Source: Primulina eburnea (Eukaryota > Streptophyta > Magnoliopsida > Lamiales > Gesneriaceae). Taken from it: a DNA stretch of 64,000 nt. Positions 21,301 to 32,028 of the stretch are shown piece after piece. Location of the stretch: contig NW_027330958.1 in assembly GCF_022965805.1 (NCBI RefSeq), positions 1 to 64,000 of the forward strand. The letters run 5' to 3'. A program made the translations under genes and the position numbers. The notes beneath the pieces are model-generated. The model worked only from the letters and a program-made list of their open reading frames with translations, made no database searches and was not told the origin of the DNA. Position 1 is the stretch's first letter; every line of letters begins with the position of its first letter.

Positions 21301-22794
21301 ATGTAGAGTAAGATTGGTAAAATTATTCTGTTGAATAATATGGTCAAAATTACCATGCCCTATTTCTGATTTTATAGGGGCAGCATATATTTCTTTATTA
21401 CCCTTTTTAATTTGTAAAGTAGTAAAAGGAGGATGAATCTCAAAAGATTCTTCTCCAGTTTCATGAACATATAATTTATATGTTGATTCAAGAGTATTTA
21501 TAAAAGACTCATCTTTAAAATTTGGAAATATTTTATTCCTTGCTGGAAAATATAAATTTTCCATCCATTTGAAAAAATCTAAATTTATTTTAGTTTCTTC
21601 AATCCATTCTAAGTATCTTGAAACATATAATGTTTGTTGTTTTGAATTTAAACAACTTAAAAACCATTTTTTCTTATTAAGATTTTTAATCTTATCTAAA
21701 CTCTTTTGGATAGAGTTTTTATTAATAACCATAACATTATATCCCATATCAGAAAAAGTAGGAGAATTTGATTTTTTATTATTAACAGAATAACTTCGTT
21801 GAAATCTAGACGTACTAGATTCAGGAATATCTACTTTATATTCTGGATGAGATACATTATCATTAGTCTTTTGAAGACCAGATATACTAATTTTTTCAAA
21901 ATCAGATATAGAAGAAGTAGAATTTCTACTTTCTTCAGGAAGTTTAATTCGTAAATGTCTTTGAGATGAGAATTTTATTTCGACATCTCCATCAACATAT
22001 TGAATTATACTTTCTAGCTTTCTAGATTCTTCTTTTAAAGAAGGGGCTATACTTTCCATTTTCCAGATTTCTGGCAGAGTAACTTGACTCCAATTAATTG
22101 TTTTAGGAATCATAATATTACTTTTAGTAATATCAGTTATGAAAAGAGTAGTTTCTCCTCTTTTTGAACTAATTTGATTAGTATTGATTCTAAAATTGGA
22201 TATCGTTGAATTCATGACTTTGTAACAAATTCTATATAATAAAACAACATTTTCTGTTCCATCTATCATATCAAAACCTTCAGTTTTTATATTTAAAGTG
22301 AGGGCTTTCATGATATTTGGATCAGAAAGAGAAATTGGAAAATTAGGGAAACAACTAAAATGTATTGGTCCTTCGCATAATGAAGATTCTACTATTCCTA
22401 ATAAGGAATCTTCGAATTTATTATGCCTTTGATCTCTTACTAAAATTAAAGCTGAAGTATTTAGACCTAATCTGGTAAGAGGTTTTAAACCTACTTGTAT
22501 CATTCCCAAATGCATAAATTTGTAATTTTGCTTGTGAATATTAACAAGGTTTTGAGATAATAAACTAAATGAGTCGTATCCTCCTTTTAGAGGAATTGCT
22601 TCTTCAATTGTTTTAATAATATAGTCGGATTTAAAATTAAATCCATTAGATCTATAGATCTTCATATTAGAAGATGTTGGTATTTTCCAGTTTTGAATAT
22701 TTTTCTCGAAATTTTCAGAAATAATTAATTCTTTGTTCTTAGTATTACTACTTGAAGATTTATTCTTCGTAAAAGATCGTATTAATTTATCCAT
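18391..22794 (-). pseudogene. EPRV-A ORF1 polyprotein, one nonsense codon, 3' truncated
   Basis: ATG at 22794; open through movement protein, coat protein and CCHC finger to a TGA at 19314-19312. The stop replaces the Gly codon of the protease active site DTGAD (GGA to TGA). The frame then stays open to the Copia junction, ending inside RT at VPFGH. Compared with unit E it lacks the C-terminal RT palm and RNase H. The role by family is movement, encapsidation, polyprotein cleavage and reverse transcription. This copy could yield at most the MP-CP part. Confidence 0.88.
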
Positions 22795-22962
22795 TCAAGA
22801 ATATGGTAGATACTGTCAAGGCTTTACCCTGCCTTACCCTTTGGCTTTACAGGCCTTATGGAACCCGACTTAAGGATTTCTCCTGGGTATAACTACCTTC
22901 TTCCTTACAGAATAAAAGAATAAGATCGTAACAGAAGAATAAGATCGTAACAGAAGAATAAT
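18393..22962 (-). mobile_element. EPRV unit A: leader plus 5' two-thirds of ORF1
   Basis: Pararetrovirus sequence almost identical to the other units. It starts in the leader (22962-22795) and runs through ORF1 to the RT region, where it abuts Copia sequence at about 18393. PBS, ORF2, ORF3 and promoter are absent. Confidence 0.88.
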
Positions 22963-22971
22963 CCTGGGTAT
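22795..22971 (-). other. EPRV-A leader and A/B inversion junction
   Basis: Leader sequence runs from the ORF1 start outward. A 19-bp block (AAGATCGTAACAGAAGAAT) is then duplicated in tandem, followed by about 10 bp (TCCTGGGTAT) that copy sequence at 22889-22898. The plus-strand unit B begins at 22972. Confidence 0.75.
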
Positions 22972-23499
22972 ATTCAAAATAGTTGAAACAGACGCCTCTG
23001 ATATTGGATATGGAGGAATACTTAAACAACAATTAGATAATACATCTAAAGAAATTCTTGTAAGATATACTTCTGGAACTTGGAATAATACTCAAAAGAA
23101 TTATTCTACAATAAAGAAAGAAATTCTTTCAATTGTTAAATGTATTACAAAATTTGAAAGTGATCTTTTAAATAAGAAATTTTTATTAAGAGTTGATTGC
23201 AAATCTGCCAAAGATATTCTTTTAAAAGATGTTAAAGTAATAGCATCTAAACAAATATTTGCTAGATGGCAAGCAATATTAGCTTGTTTCGATTTTGATA
23301 TTGAACATATTTCTGGAAAATCTAATTCTTTACCAGATTTTCTAACTAGAGAATTCTTGCAGGGATCAGCCTTGGAAGACAGTCTTAAAAAGACCAGCCA
23401 CCGGGAAGAAGCCCATGAATAAACCACCTTTCAAAAGAGGTGCTACAGTTCCTCAGTCAAATATGGCTAACACAGAGGAAGAAAAGTTTGATCCAATTA
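22972..23499 (+). repeat. 528-bp direct repeat, copy 1 (RNase H to ORF2 start)
   Basis: Identical by line-to-line comparison to 24172-24699, offset exactly 1200 bp. It contains the ORF1 C-terminus (TAA ending at 23422) and the first 28 codons of ORF2 from ATG 23415. Confidence 0.9.
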
Positions 23500-24622
23500 T
23501 AAACCACTTAATAAAGCATTAAAATGGATAAAGCATCCATTACCAAATAAAAGAGATTTACTAAATAGATTATTTAAAGGAAAAGTATTCTCTTCTTTTG
23601 ATTTAAAATCAGGATTTTATCAAATTCTTCTAAAAGAAGAAGATAAATATAAAACAGCTTTTACTGTACCATTTGGTCATTACGAATGGAATGTAATGCC
23701 ATTTGGATTAAAAAATGCTCCAATGGAATTCCAAAATATAATGAATGAAATTTATAATTCTTATACAGATTATATTATTGTCTATATAGATGATGTCCTT
23801 ATATATTCTGATAATATTGATCAGCATTTTAAACATTTAAATATTATTCAAGTTACTAAAAAAGCTGGTTTGGCAGTAAATCAGAAAAAAGTAAAACTTT
23901 TCCAAACTAAGATAAAATTCTTAAGACATTATATTGAAAATGGAATAATAATTCCTGATAAAATCACTGATGTAAATCAATTACAAAGATTTCTTGGAAG
24001 TCTTAATTATATAGGAGATTTTTATAAAGATCTCGCTCAAGATTGTAAATTATTATTTCTAAGGTTGAAGAAAAATCCTCAACCATGGACTAATAGTCAT
24101 ACTTTAGCAATACAAAAAATAAAAGAAAGAGTTAAAGAACTCCCTTGTTTATCTATTGCTAATCCTGAAGCATTCAAAATAGTTGAAACAGACGCCTCTG
24201 ATATTGGATATGGAGGAATACTTAAACAACAATTAGATAATACATCTAAAGAAATTCTTGTAAGATATACTTCTGGAACTTGGAATAATACTCAAAAGAA
24301 TTATTCTACAATAAAGAAAGAAATTCTTTCAATTGTTAAATGTATTACAAAATTTGAAAGTGATCTTTTAAATAAGAAATTTTTATTAAGAGTTGATTGC
24401 AAATCTGCCAAAGATATTCTTTTAAAAGATGTTAAAGTAATAGCATCTAAACAAATATTTGCTAGATGGCAAGCAATATTAGCTTGTTTCGATTTTGATA
24501 TTGAACATATTTCTGGAAAATCTAATTCTTTACCAGATTTTCTAACTAGAGAATTCTTGCAGGGATCAGCCTTGGAAGACAGTCTTAAAAAGACCAGCCA
24601 CCGGGAAGAAGCCCATGAATAA
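23500..24622 (+). pseudogene. EPRV-B ORF1 fragment: RT and RNase H
   Basis: Begins within RT (YKPLNKALKW), with SFDLKSGFYQILL, MPFGLKNAPMEFQ and the catalytic YIDDVLIYSDN box, and ends with RNase H (VETDASDIGYGG) and TAA at 24622. Differences from unit E: loss of one codon after the YIDD region, a 36-nt in-frame deletion around 23954 bounded by a short TTCCT repeat, and GHY to RHY. The N-terminal two-thirds is absent, so it is not a functional polyprotein. Confidence 0.87.
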
Positions 24623-24699
24623 ACCACCTTTCAAAAGAGGTGCTACAGTTCCTCAGTCAAATATGGCTAACACAGAGGAAGAAAAGTTTGATCCAATTA
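24172..24699 (+). repeat. 528-bp direct repeat, copy 2
   Basis: Matches 22972-23499 base for base as far as read. This copy continues into a complete ORF2. Confidence 0.9.
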
Positions 24700-25808
24700 A
24701 AGAATTTGCAGAAGATCCTACTGCGTATGAAATACATTATTATAATAATGCTATATTTGCTTTAAAGGGATCAAAAGAGGAATTAAAATATCCTTATCTA
24801 ATTTCAGGATGTCTTAATTGCTGTCCTGTTGACAAAGACCTAAAAGGTCTATCCCCAATTCATATAGCTCAAAGCTATTTAATTAAAGATTTACAACCCA
24901 TATTGGGGAGAAAAACTCGTGATTATTTTGAAACAATTCTAGTCGAAACTGGCTCAGTTGAAATCCAACATATGGATCGCAATCGCGATTACGCTTTTTC
25001 TAAAATGATAATAAAAAAGATTATCCCAGCTGCTAATTGGGGTTTACCCCTTGGACAAGCACGTCAATTAAACACCTTTCAGGCAATGCCTAATATGTTT
25101 AATTACCATGATTATATCATGGCTTGGGATATCATTGTTTTATATGAAAATTCTCAAAGAAAACATTCATGGTGGGTAAAATTCCAATTAGATGATATTC
25201 ATCAATTTATACCAATTTGGTTTAAAACTTTTTTCTTCTCATGGGGGGTAATGCCCTCTATTCTTCCGAGAAATGTTAAAAACATATGGAATAAATTTTT
25301 AAATGCAAACACACAGTTTGATGGTTTAACAGCCATATTACAATTCGCCGTTAACTACAATGTTCCTTGGATTATTCGATGGGAATATGGATTACAGGAT
25401 ATGGCTAAAGAGAAATTTGATCTCAAATATACCTCTACTTTCTTAATCAGAAAAGTTCTCATCAAATGGTGGGGTAAAGAAGATTTCTTTGCAGAAGGCA
25501 AAGTATATGACCGTCAAGGGGTAATAGCTCTGGGAGTTGCCAGAGAAACCATGAAGAATTTAAATCATGATACCCCCACACAAACAACACTGTTAAAAGA
25601 ACTTTTCCAACATCTTGATAAAGATACCATTACTTCAATGTTTACTGAAGTATTTGGAGAAAAATCAAATCTGTCAACACAAGAATCTACTTCTTCTAAA
25701 GGAAAAGAGAAAATGGAGGATGATACTCCAATGACAGATCAGGATAATTTGCAAGACGCTCAGGACCCGTATGAGGAAGATGACATATATGCATTATTGA
25801 ATGCATGA
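24615..25808 (+). CDS. EPRV-B ORF2, 397-aa protein of unknown function (complete)
   Basis: ATG 24615 lies inside the end of ORF1 (8-nt overlap, ATGAATAA). The protein is mostly hydrophilic, with a central aromatic-rich block (about residues 180-290, including FIPIWFKTFFFSWGVMPSIL and NVPWIIRWEYGL) and an acidic tail (about 355-397). No signal peptide, zinc finger or enzyme motif was recognised. Florendoviruses carry a second ORF of unknown role at this place, which is the best parallel. The frame is open in B, D and G, which supports real coding in the virus. Confidence 0.8.
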   Translation: MNKPPFKRGATVPQSNMANTEEEKFDPIKEFAEDPTAYEIHYYNNAIFALKGSKEELKYPYLISGCLNCCPVDKDLKGLSPIHIAQSYLIKDLQPILGRKTRDYFETILVETGSVEIQHMDRNRDYAFSKMIIKKIIPAANWGLPLGQARQLNTFQAMPNMFNYHDYIMAWDIIVLYENSQRKHSWWVKFQLDDIHQFIPIWFKTFFFSWGVMPSILPRNVKNIWNKFLNANTQFDGLTAILQFAVNYNVPWIIRWEYGLQDMAKEKFDLKYTSTFLIRKVLIKWWGKEDFFAEGKVYDRQGVIALGVARETMKNLNHDTPTQTTLLKELFQHLDKDTITSMFTEVFGEKSNLSTQESTSSKGKEKMEDDTPMTDQDNLQDAQDPYEEDDIYALLNA

Positions 25809-26088
25809 GCTGGATGTCACTAAAGATAGTAATCACGGGACTTATAGTCTTTGTAATAAAGTATGTAGTATTGTGGTGCATTATTGAGTGTGAGTTTTAC
25901 TTTTCACGTGTCATGTTTTTATTTGTGTAAGCACTGTAACTAGTATGTATTGCTTTGCTATTTAAGGAGTCGACTCCATTTGTGATCGACACACCAAAAT
26001 TCTCTACTACTTTCTCATAATAAGAGTTTCGAAGATTTCTCCAGTTTTTGAGTTCTCAGTTTCAAGTTTCATCATTTCATGTAAGTTT
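25809..26088 (+). promoter_or_regulatory. EPRV-B intergenic region / promoter
   Basis: Holds a G-box CACGTG (25905-25910), a TATA box TATTTAAG (25959-25966) and, touching it, the 12-bp palindrome GGAGTCGACTCC (25966-25977). A start site about 30 nt downstream would put ORF3 first in the transcript. The region is conserved in D and G. Confidence 0.65.
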
Positions 26089-26328
26089 ATGTCATACGAT
26101 TATATTTATGATCCTCCATTTGATTATATTATGCCGTCTGCAAATTATTTGAAAATCTTAAAAAAGAAGATTAAATTAATTAATAATCAAATTAAAAATC
26201 TTGAAGATCGATTAAAAGATCCAGAGATAAATCCTGTTTATAAACAGTGGTTTGTTCATCCACATTTGAAAAGGTCCAAGATTACCTTAAAGGCATTTGA
26301 GAAGCAGAGCTCACAGCTTGCTGCTTAA
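26089..26328 (+). CDS. EPRV-B ORF3, 79-aa coiled-coil protein
   Basis: ATG 26089 to TAA 26328. About residues 20-46 form a Leu/Ile heptad-like helix rich in Lys (YLKILKKKIKLINNQIKNL), followed by a basic tail. It is intact in all three units that keep it whole (B, D, G), with only a Lys/Glu change at HLKRSK/HLERSK. Caulimovirid virion-associated proteins are similarly small, with an N-terminal coiled coil and basic C-terminus, so a VAP-like role is inferred but unproven. Followed by AATAAA. Confidence 0.65.
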   Translation: MSYDYIYDPPFDYIMPSANYLKILKKKIKLINNQIKNLEDRLKDPEINPVYKQWFVHPHLKRSKITLKAFEKQSSQLAA

Positions 26329-26409
26329 AATTGAAGATTTGAAGAATAAAGATTAAATCTAATCTTTAGTTAAATTGAGATTAAATCTCGTGTATTTGTA
26401 ACAGTGTAA

Positions 26410-26418
26410 TAGTGGCTC
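26410..26418. other. B/C inversion junction filler
   Basis: About 9 bp (TAGTGGCTC) match neither flank in place and separate plus-strand B from minus-strand C. TGGCTC also occurs in the complement of the viral PBS, so it may be templated. Confidence 0.5.
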
Positions 26419-27444
26419 CATTGAAGTAATGGTATCTTTATCAAGATGTTGGAAAAGTTCTTTTAACAGTGTTGTTTGTGTGGGGGTATCATGATTTAAA
26501 TTCTTCATGGTTTCTCTGGCAACTCCCAGAGCTATTACCCCTTGACGGTCATATACTTTGCCTTCTGCAAAGAAATCTTCTTTACCCCACCATTTGATGA
26601 GAACTTTTCTGATTAAGAAAGTAGAGGTATATTTGAGATCAAATTTCTCTTTAGCCATATCCTGTAATCCATATTCCCATCGAATAATCCAAGGAACATT
26701 GTAGTTAACGGCGAATTGTAATATGGCTGTTAAACCATCAAACTGTGTGTTTGCATTTAAAAATTTATTCCATATGTTTTTAACATTTCTCGGAAGAATA
26801 GAGGGCATTACCCCCCATGAGAAGAAAAAAGTTTTAAACCAAATTGGTATAAATTGATGAATATCATCTAATTGGAATTTTACCCACCATGAATGTTTTC
26901 TTTGAGAATTTTCATATAAAACAATGATATCCCAAGCCATGATATAATCATGGTAATTAAACATATTAGGCATTGCCTGAAAGGTGTTTAATTGACGTGC
27001 TTGTCCAAGGGGTAAACCCCAATTAGCAGCTGGGATAATCTTTTTTATTATCATTTTAGAAAAAGCGTAATCGCGATTGCGATCCATATGTTGGATTTCA
27101 ACTGAGCCAGTTTCGACTAGAATTGTTTCAAAATAATCACGAGTTTTTCTCCCCAATATGGGTTGTAAATCTTTAATTAAATAGCTTTGAGCTATATGAA
27201 TTGGGGATAGACCTTTTAGGTCTTTGTCAACAGGACAGCAATTAAGACATCCTGAAATTAGATAAGGATATTTTAATTCCTCTTTTGATCCCTTTAAAGC
27301 AAATATAGCATTATTATAATAATGTATTTCATACGCAGTAGGATCTTCTGCAAATTCTTTAATTGGATCAAACTTTTCTTCCTCTGTGTTAGCCATATTT
27401 GACTGAGGAACTGTAGCACCTCTTTTGAAAGGTGGTTTATTCAT
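26419..27444 (-). pseudogene. EPRV-C ORF2, truncated at the inversion junction
   Basis: ATG 27444, open to about codon 342 (DTITSM), then reads a short unrelated tail across the junction to a stop at 26359. The acidic C-terminal tail (about 55 aa) is lost. The remainder is virtually identical to unit B ORF2 in opposite orientation. Confidence 0.85.
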
Positions 27445-30400
27445 GGGCTTCTTCCCGGTGGCTGGTCTTTTTAAGACTGTCATCCAAGGTTGATCCCTGC
27501 AAGAATTCTCTAGTTAGAAAATCTGGTAAAGAATTAGATTTTCCAGAAATATGTTCAATATCAAAATCGAAACAAGCTAATATTGCTTGCCATCTAGCAA
27601 ATATTTGTTTAGATGCTATTACTTTAACATCTTTTAAAAGAATATCTTTGGCAGATTTGCAATCAACTCTTAATAAAAATTTCTTATTTAAAAGATCACT
27701 TTCAAATTTTGTAATACATTTAACAATTGAAAGAATTTCTTTCTTTATTGTAGAATAATTCTTTTGAGTATTATTCCAAGTTCCAGAAGTATATCTTACA
27801 AGAATTTCTTTAGATGTATTATCTAATTGTTGTTTAAGTATTCCTCCATATCCAATATCAGAGGCGTCTGTTTCAACTATTTTGAATGCTTCAGGATTAG
27901 CAATAGATAAACAAGGGAGTTCTTTAACTCTTTCTTTTATTTTTTGTATTGCTAAAGTATGACTATTAGTCCATGGTTGAGGATTTTTCTTCAACCTTTG
28001 AAATAATAATTTACAATCTTGAGCGAGATCTTTATAAAAATCTCCTATATAATTAAGACTTCCAAGAAATCTTTGTAATTGATTTACATCAGTGATTTTA
28101 TCAGGAAATTTATCAGCAAAAACAATTGCTCTTTCAATAGGAATTATTATTCCATTTTCATTTTTTGGTAAAATATCTTCTTCTTCTTCTTCTTCCTCAG
28201 AAGTAGAATCTTTGTCCCAAGTATTATTATTAATACTAAGAGTATTTACTCTTTCTTTTAAATATTTTATCTCAGATTTTATCTGATCTATTTCTCCTTT
28301 TAATTCAGAAATAGTAGGCTCTCTTTCTTTTTGTTTAGCCTTTTCTAATATTTTATTATAAGAATATAATTCATGTTCTTGTACAGTATTTTGTACAAGT
28401 TTAGTGGGCTTGTGATTTGCCATATTTAAATAATTTTCTATAGCTTTTCTTTTTTCTATAGGGTCCTTTATTTGATCTATGAGATCTAAAATGAAAGTTT
28501 CTTCATTTGATATGACATTGATTTCTAATCCCATAAAATTTATGAGACATGTATCACAATCACAATCTGGATTGCAAATTTTATTTTCTGATATTTCAGA
28601 ATCATTATCTGTACTACTGTTAGAATATTCAGATAATTCATTATCAATAATATTGATATAAAAATCTTTTTCCTGTAGATTTTCTTCTATATTAAGAAGA
28701 ATATTTATCAATGATTCTTTTAAATCATTGTTTATATTGAGATTATTAATCTTTTTCTTGACATAACACTTATTAGCTTTATGTCCAATCTTTCCACACT
28801 TCCAGCATACTGGAACTTTAGTAGAGTCATTTTTTATAGGTTTTTTAAACTTTTTCTTAGAATATTTTTTAGATTTTTCTTTATCTTTTATATAATGGTT
28901 TTTCTTTTTAAAAGGAAATCTTTTCTTTTTCTTATCCCTTTTAGGATATTGTATTGGTTGAAAGCCTATTTGCTCACAAAAATACCAATAATATTTGTAT
29001 TTTCTTCTTTTTGCATATCAAGTTGTCTTTTTAACTTGATATCATTGCAAAGATTAATTCCTTCTGCAGTTATTTCTGCAGATAAATCTCCGTAAGTAAG
29101 AATGTTCCAATCTATGGAATTTGTTGGAGATTTAGATTTTAATCTATTTTTTACTCTTTCAGCAAAAAGAACTGGAAGTCCGGAAATAAATTTTTCTTTC
29201 CAGAAATTTGCATTGCAATCATTTCTAGTTAAAACCTTGGTCATAAAAACATCTTTATACCATCTGAATTCAGATAGTGTTGGGCATCTCAAATTCATTA
29301 ATTGTTCTTGAGATCTATCTAATTGGAGTTCATTAGCTCCAATAAAATTAGATAAAATTGTATAAATAAGTGTATTTACAGCATCTGACTCTTCTCTTCC
29401 ATTAAGATCAACTATAGAAGAGTTTAGAATTTTATTCTTTGCTTCTTTAGAAAGATAAAAATCCCACCAACCTTGAAGTTGGCCTGTGAAACCAGTAATA
29501 ATGGCTTGAGCAATTTGCCTATCATTATTACCTTTTATCTTTGCCGCAGAAGAATATATTAACATTTGTTTAATAATAGTTTTAATCTGATATTCAGATT
29601 TTCCATCTATATTCCATTCAGTAATGGCTTCTCCATTAAACTGAACGTAATCTTTTTTCTCTTCAATTTGAAGATCAACAGGTGTAGCCTTTTTATAAAA
29701 AGGTTTTACAATTGATACTTTATGCATTTTATTAATCTGCATTTCATCTTCTGACGAACTAGAAATATTATCTAGTTGTTCAGATTTGGTAATTACCGAA
29801 ATAGAACCTTTTTCTTTAATATTAATTTTTTGTAATCGATCTATTAAACCTTCCATAAAATCATCATCTTTTTTAGAACTTAAAAGAAAATTTTCTTTTT
29901 TAAGATTAGGAGGAGGTTTTATCATCAAAGTCTTTGAACTTTCACCACTAGAATTTCCTTGTTTGGATTTTGATAAAATCTCTTCTATTCTAGTAGTCTG
30001 ATTTCTTAAAGAATGTAGAGTAAGATTGGTAAAATTATTCTGTTGAATAATATGGTCAAAATTACCATGCCCTATTTCTGATTTTATAGGGGCAGCATAT
30101 ATTTCTTTATTACCCTTTTTAATTTGTAAAGTAGTAAAAGGAGGATGAATCTCAAAAGATTTTTCTCCAGTTTCATGAACATATAATTTATATGTTGATT
30201 CAAGAGTATTTATAAAAGACTCATCTTTAAAATTTGGAAATATTTTATTCCTTGCTGGAAAATATAAATTTTCCATCCATTTGAAAAAATCTAAATTTAA
30301 CTTAGTTTCTTCAATCCATTCTAAGTATCTTGAAACATATAATGTTTGTTGTTTTGAATTTAAACAACTTAAAAACCATTTTTTCTTATTAAGATTTTTA

Positions 30401-31506
30401 ATCTTATCTAAACTCTTTTGGATAGAGTTATTATTAATAACCATAACATTATATCCCATATCAGAAAAAGTAGGAGAATTTGATTTTTTATTATTAACAG
30501 AATAACTTCGTTGAAATCTAGACGTACTAGATTCAGGAATATCTACTTTATATTCTGGATGAGATACATTATCATTAGTCTTTTGAAGACCAGATATACT
30601 AATTTTTTCAAAATCAGATATAGAAGAAGTAGAATTTTTACTTTCTTCAGGAAGTTTAATTCGTAAATGTCTTTGAGATGAGAATTTTATTTCGACATCT
30701 CCATCAACATATTGAATTATACTTTCTAGCTTTCTAGATTCTTCTTTTAAAGAAGGGGCTATACTTTCCATTTTCCAGATTTCTGGCAGAGTAACTTGAC
30801 TCCAATTAATTGTTTTAGGAATCATAATATTACTTTTAGTAATATCAGTTATGAAAAGAGTAGTTTCTCCTCTTTTTGAACTAATTTGATTAGTATTGAT
30901 TCTAAAATTGGATATCGTTGAATTCATGACTTTGTAACAAATTCTATATAATAAAACAACATTTTCTGTTCCATCTATCATATCAAAACCTTCAGTTTTT
31001 ATATTTAAAGTGAGGGCTTTCATGATATTTGGATCAGAAAGAGAAATTGGAAAATTAGGGAAACAACTAAAATGTATTGGTCCTTCGCATAATGAAGATT
31101 CTACTATTCCTAATAAGGAATCTTCGAATTTATTATGCCTTTGATCTCTTACTAAAATTAAAGCTGAAGTATTTAGACCTAATCTGGTAAGAGGTTTTAA
31201 ACCTACTTGTATCATTCCCAAATGCATAAATTTGTAATTTTGCTTGTGAATATTAACAAGGTTTTGAGATAATAAACTAAATGAGTCGTATCCTCCTTTT
31301 AGAGGAATTGCTTCTTCAATTGTTTTAATAATATAGTCGGATTTAAAATTAAATCCATTAGATCTATAGATCTTCATATTAGAAGATGTTGGTATTTTCC
31401 AGTTTTGAATATTTTTCTCGAAATTTTCAGAAATAATTAATTCTTTGTTCTTAGTATTACTACTTGAAGATTTATTCTTCGTAAAAGATCGTATTAATTT
31501 ATCCAT
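27437..31506 (-). pseudogene. EPRV-C ORF1, frameshift plus 438-codon in-frame deletion
   Basis: ATG 31506. Movement and coat protein parts are open to about 28981, where one base is lost (the CAAAAATCACC of other copies reads CAAAAATACC). The original frame resumes downstream. At 28159/28160 the acidic stretch after the CCHC finger is joined directly to ENGIIIP in RT, deleting protease and the RT catalytic box; relative to unit E 1314 bp (438 codons) are missing. RNase H and the stop at 27437 are intact. Confidence 0.87.
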
Positions 31507-31690
31507 TCAAGAATATGGTAGATACTGTCAAGGCTTTACCCTGCCTTACCCTTTGGCTTTACAGGCCTTATGGAACCCGACTTAAGGATTTCTCCTGGGT
31601 ATAACTACCTTCTTCCTTACAGAATAAAAGAATAAGATCGTAACAGAAGAATAACTTGTATTAATTTCTGAAGAATTTCTCCAATTACAA
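31507..31690 (-). other. EPRV leader between PBS and ORF1 (unit C)
   Basis: About 185 nt with repeated GTAAGG/GGGTAAGG and AAGCC short motifs just before the ORF1 ATG. The same leader occurs in A, D and E. No ORF. Confidence 0.65.
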
Positions 31691-31704
31691 TGGCTCTGAT
31701 ACCA
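31691..31704 (-). other. EPRV primer binding site, initiator tRNA-Met (unit C)
   Basis: The minus strand TGGTATCAGAGCCA is complementary to the 3' end of plant initiator tRNA-Met, the standard caulimovirid minus-strand DNA primer. Confidence 0.88.
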
Positions 31705-31766
31705 TTTTTACACTGTTACAAATACACGAGATTTAATCTCAATTTAACTAAAGATTAGATTTAATC

Positions 31767-31772
31767 TTTATT
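31767..31772 (-). terminator. EPRV poly(A) signal AATAAA (unit D 3' end)
   Basis: AATAAA on the minus strand 17 nt after the ORF3 stop, within short AGATTAAATCT inverted repeats. A matching signal follows ORF3 in B (26345-26350) and G. Confidence 0.6.
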
Positions 31773-31788
31773 CTTCAAATCTTCAATT

Positions 31789-32028
31789 TTAAGCAGCAAG
31801 CTGTGAGCTCTGCTTCTCAAATGCCTTTAAGGTAATCTTGGACCTTTCCAAATGTGGATGAACAAACCACTGTTTATAAACAGGATTTATCTCTGGATCT
31901 TTTAATCGATCTTCAAGATTTTTAATTTGATTATTAATTAATTTAATCTTCTTTTTTAAGATTTTCAAATAATTTGCAGACGGCATAATATAATCAAATG
32001 GAGGATCATAAATATAATCGTATGACAT
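31789..32028 (-). CDS. EPRV-D ORF3, 79-aa coiled-coil protein
   Basis: Intact, with the same length and sequence as unit G and one residue different from B. The start lies about 120 nt downstream of the TATA box and the stop about 85 nt upstream of the PBS, so it falls between the inferred transcription start and the poly(A) signal. It would therefore be present at both ends of a terminally redundant RNA. Function unknown; VAP-like by shape only. Confidence 0.65.
   Translation of the reverse strand: MSYDYIYDPPFDYIMPSANYLKILKKKIKLINNQIKNLEDRLKDPEINPVYKQWFVHPHLERSKITLKAFEKQSSQLAA

Larger units (their letters stand above)
22972..26409 (+). mobile_element. EPRV unit B, inverted relative to all others
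   Basis: The only viral piece read on the plus strand. It holds RNase H + ORF2 start (22972-23499), then RT-RNase H (from 23496), a full ORF2, promoter region, ORF3, and the 3' end up to just before the PBS (26409). The internal join at 23496-23499 uses the microhomology CAATTA between ORF2 and the RT region. Confidence 0.88.
26419..31704 (-). mobile_element. EPRV unit C (PBS, leader, deleted ORF1, truncated ORF2)
   Basis: Tandem head-to-tail with D on the minus strand: PBS 31704-31691, leader, ORF1 with a large in-frame deletion, and ORF2 cut before its acidic tail at 26419. ORF2-start spacing to D is 6058 bp, which plus the 1314-bp deletion and small indels agrees with the 7.37-kb unit. 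Confidence 0.88.

Noticed and set aside
23101..23427. Recurrent 108-aa ORF (MVYSWASS..) opposite the RNase H end in six viral copies
   Set aside because: It is antisense to ORF1 and its conservation is explained by the coding strand; the same holds for the other repeated small antisense ORFs (60-84 aa) along ORF1.
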